Shown here: piece by piece, positions 14,718 through 15,656 of the stretch
Layout: every line of letters starts with the position of its first letter
Position numbering within the stretch: position 1 is the stretch's first letter
Source of the DNA: Pseudopedobacter sp038237895
Lineage (GTDB): Bacteria; Bacteroidota; Bacteroidia; Sphingobacteriales; Sphingobacteriaceae
Length of the DNA stretch: 15,656 nt
Direction of reading: 5' to 3'
Assembly (NCBI GenBank): GCA_038237895.1
Contig: JBBRYE010000085.1
Location: 1 to 15,656 of the forward strand
Notes under the pieces: model-generated
What the model saw: only the letters and a program-made list of their open reading frames with translations
Databases searched by the model: none
Told to the model about the DNA's origin: nothing
Program-made: the position numbers and the translations under genes

Positions 14718-15656
14718 ATGAGGTTATTAACTTTATTTTTTTTATTATTAATTTTTAAAGTTTGTTTTTCTCAGGATGTAAAATTTGTAGAAGAAAATAC
14801 TTTAGAGTCGGTTAAATTTGCTCCTGTTCAAATTAAGAAATCCAAAATATGGTTTTTAACCGACTCTAATGGTTTTGTTAATTTCCCAAAGAATGCGTCT
14901 ACATTTGTGATTAGCATAAATGCTTTGGGTTATGAAAAACAGGATGTAGAAATATCAAACGATACAATTATTTATTTAAAAAAGAGTTATCAAGTTTTAA
15001 ATGATGTTGTCGTAAAGCCAGTACCCACTAATTCTAAAACAATTGAGACTAAAAACAGTAAACTTTTTTATGGTTACACGTTTAATTGGACGGGAAGTTT
15101 TATAGGGTTTGGTACAATTGTTAACTTTACAGACGGTTTAAATTGGTTAAAAAAAATTACATTTAGTGCTCAAATTGATGGTGACAGAAACAGTAAATTA
15201 GTTAGGTTTAGACTTTATAAGTTTATTGAGGATATTAGCAAATGGAATTCTTTAAAACCTTTTAATAGGGGTTACGAAGAAATTTATAATTACGAACTTA
15301 AAAATGTTTTTAATAATCCTAAAAATAAATGGATTACTTTTAATATCCCACCAAGTATAGTTTTAGAAAATGGTAATTATTTGATTTCTTTTGAATTAAT
15401 TCCAAATCAAAAAGATAAATTAAAAGTTTGGTACAGTAGTGATAGTTTTGTACACTCGTACTATAATAAAAAAAGTGATTATTGGGTAGAAGAGAGGTCC
15501 GGCCCAAAAGGTGGATTTTATAATATGAAAGTTAAAGTTTTATTGCTTTTCGCGCTGGCATTCAGCCTGTTTCAAATCTCTTTCGCGCAGGAAACTTCCA
15601 CAAACGCGCAAACGCAGCGCGGTTATCTGCTCGGACCGGGCGATGTCGTCGAAGGC
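14718..15656 (+). CDS. Secreted CarboxypepD_reg-like protein, composite 3' end
   Basis: The frame from ATG 14718 stays open to the window end, but only the first ~270 codons look native. They encode a signal peptide (MRLLTLFFLLLIFKVCFSQ), then a CarboxypepD_reg-like domain (about 20-98: a fitting TDSNGFVNFP, ISINALGYEKQDVEI, ending LNDVVVKP). A second beta-rich domain follows (about 115-268, containing KKITFSAQIDGD, WITFNIPPSIVLENGNYLIS and KVWYSSDSF), resembling a jelly-roll adhesion or binding fold. From residue 270 (MKVKV...) the codons turn GC-rich and read as a new signal peptide, so the true C-terminus and stop codon are missing. The native protein probably ends a few residues after NMKVKV. 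Function is unknown; export to the periplasm or cell surface is inferred from the signal peptide. Confidence 0.6.
   Translation, partial: MRLLTLFFLLLIFKVCFSQDVKFVEENTLESVKFAPVQIKKSKIWFLTDSNGFVNFPKNASTFVISINALGYEKQDVEISNDTIIYLKKSYQVLNDVVVKPVPTNSKTIETKNSKLFYGYTFNWTGSFIGFGTIVNFTDGLNWLKKITFSAQIDGDRNSKLVRFRLYKFIEDISKWNSLKPFNRGYEEIYNYELKNVFNNPKNKWITFNIPPSIVLENGNYLISFELIPNQKDKLKVWYSSDSFVHSYYNKKSDYWVEERSGPKGGFYNMKVKVLLLFALAFSLFQISFAQETSTNAQTQRGYLLGPGDVVEG
15525..15546. other. Probable chimeric assembly junction
   Basis: Composition, codon use and protein identity all change within this ~20-base stretch. Counted by hand, 38 of the 120 bases at 15421-15540 are G or C, against 64 of the 116 bases at 15541-15656. 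The stretch would serve both as the 3' end of the upstream gene (encoding MKVKV) and as the 5' end of the exporter gene, as expected where an assembler joined two genomes through a short shared word. Confidence 0.65.
15525..15656 (+). CDS. N-terminus of a polysaccharide export (Wza-like) protein, probably foreign
   Basis: ATG 15525, in frame with the preceding gene, starts a textbook signal peptide, MKVKVLLLFALAFSLFQISF followed by AQ, then a short polar linker and RGYLLGPGDVVEG. The YxLGPGDV motif marks the start of the Poly_export domain of Wza/KpsD-type outer-membrane polysaccharide exporters, close behind the signal peptide as usual. The frame is cut by the window edge after 44 codons. 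Codons such as GCG, CTG, CGC, GGC and CCG dominate, unlike every other gene here. The source is probably another organism with a higher G+C genome; Acidobacteriota came to mind but this is a guess. The gene is very likely joined here by assembly error. Confidence 0.55.
   Translation, partial: MKVKVLLLFALAFSLFQISFAQETSTNAQTQRGYLLGPGDVVEG

Overview
The window is AT-rich (about one third G+C) and reads as a chromosomal segment of a Bacteroidota bacterium, most likely Sphingobacteriaceae (Pedobacter-like). The indications are the Bacteroidota-specific families (two DUF5686 proteins, a DUF5683 protein, CarboxypepD_reg-like domains), AT-rich leaders mostly without Shine-Dalgarno sites, TAnnTTTG-type -7 promoter boxes, and the gene order parA-parB-DUF5683-dapB-lepB. 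The taxon is inferred from protein character and was not searched.

Layout. Positions 1-81 (minus) hold the first 27 codons of pheS. Divergent from it is a small DUF6624 lipoprotein gene (223-873). The convergent gap 874-1114 holds three successive hairpins, the last a ~75-bp imperfect palindrome that looks like a dispersed repeat. kbl (glycine C-acetyltransferase) runs on the minus strand from 2305 to 1115. Two paralogous DUF5686 outer-membrane proteins (2399-4552 and 6268-8724, both plus) flank a secreted metal-dependent amidohydrolase on the minus strand (4750-6018). The gap 8725-8888 holds two 72-bp imperfect direct repeats at an 80-bp period. They abut a minus-strand NAD(P)H-dependent FMN reductase (8889-9410).

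The central unit is a tightly packed plus-strand run: parA, parB (4-bp overlap), DUF5683 (1-bp overlap), dapB (50-bp gap) and lepB (6-bp gap). It begins at a predicted promoter near 9458-9465 and ends at a 14-bp perfect stem-loop terminator at 13900-13931. It joins chromosome segregation, lysine/cell-wall precursor synthesis and protein export in one probable transcript. A stand-alone receiver-domain response regulator follows (14060-14455), with its own predicted promoter.

The last reading frame (14718 to the end) begins as an AT-rich Bacteroidota secreted protein with a CarboxypepD_reg-like domain. From about 15525-15546 it changes abruptly into a GC-rich sequence that reads as a complete new N-terminus: a signal peptide followed by the start of a polysaccharide-export (Wza-like) protein. 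G+C is 64 of 116 bases after the change and 38 of 120 before it. The simplest explanation is a chimeric assembly junction, so the last ~130 bases should not be trusted as part of this genome.

No intergenic stretch exceeds 300 bases. I see no tRNA, rRNA, CRISPR array, insertion sequence or phage gene. No clearly new multi-gene system is visible; the most notable items are the terminal junction, the two repeat structures and the unusually perfect Shine-Dalgarno site in front of parB.
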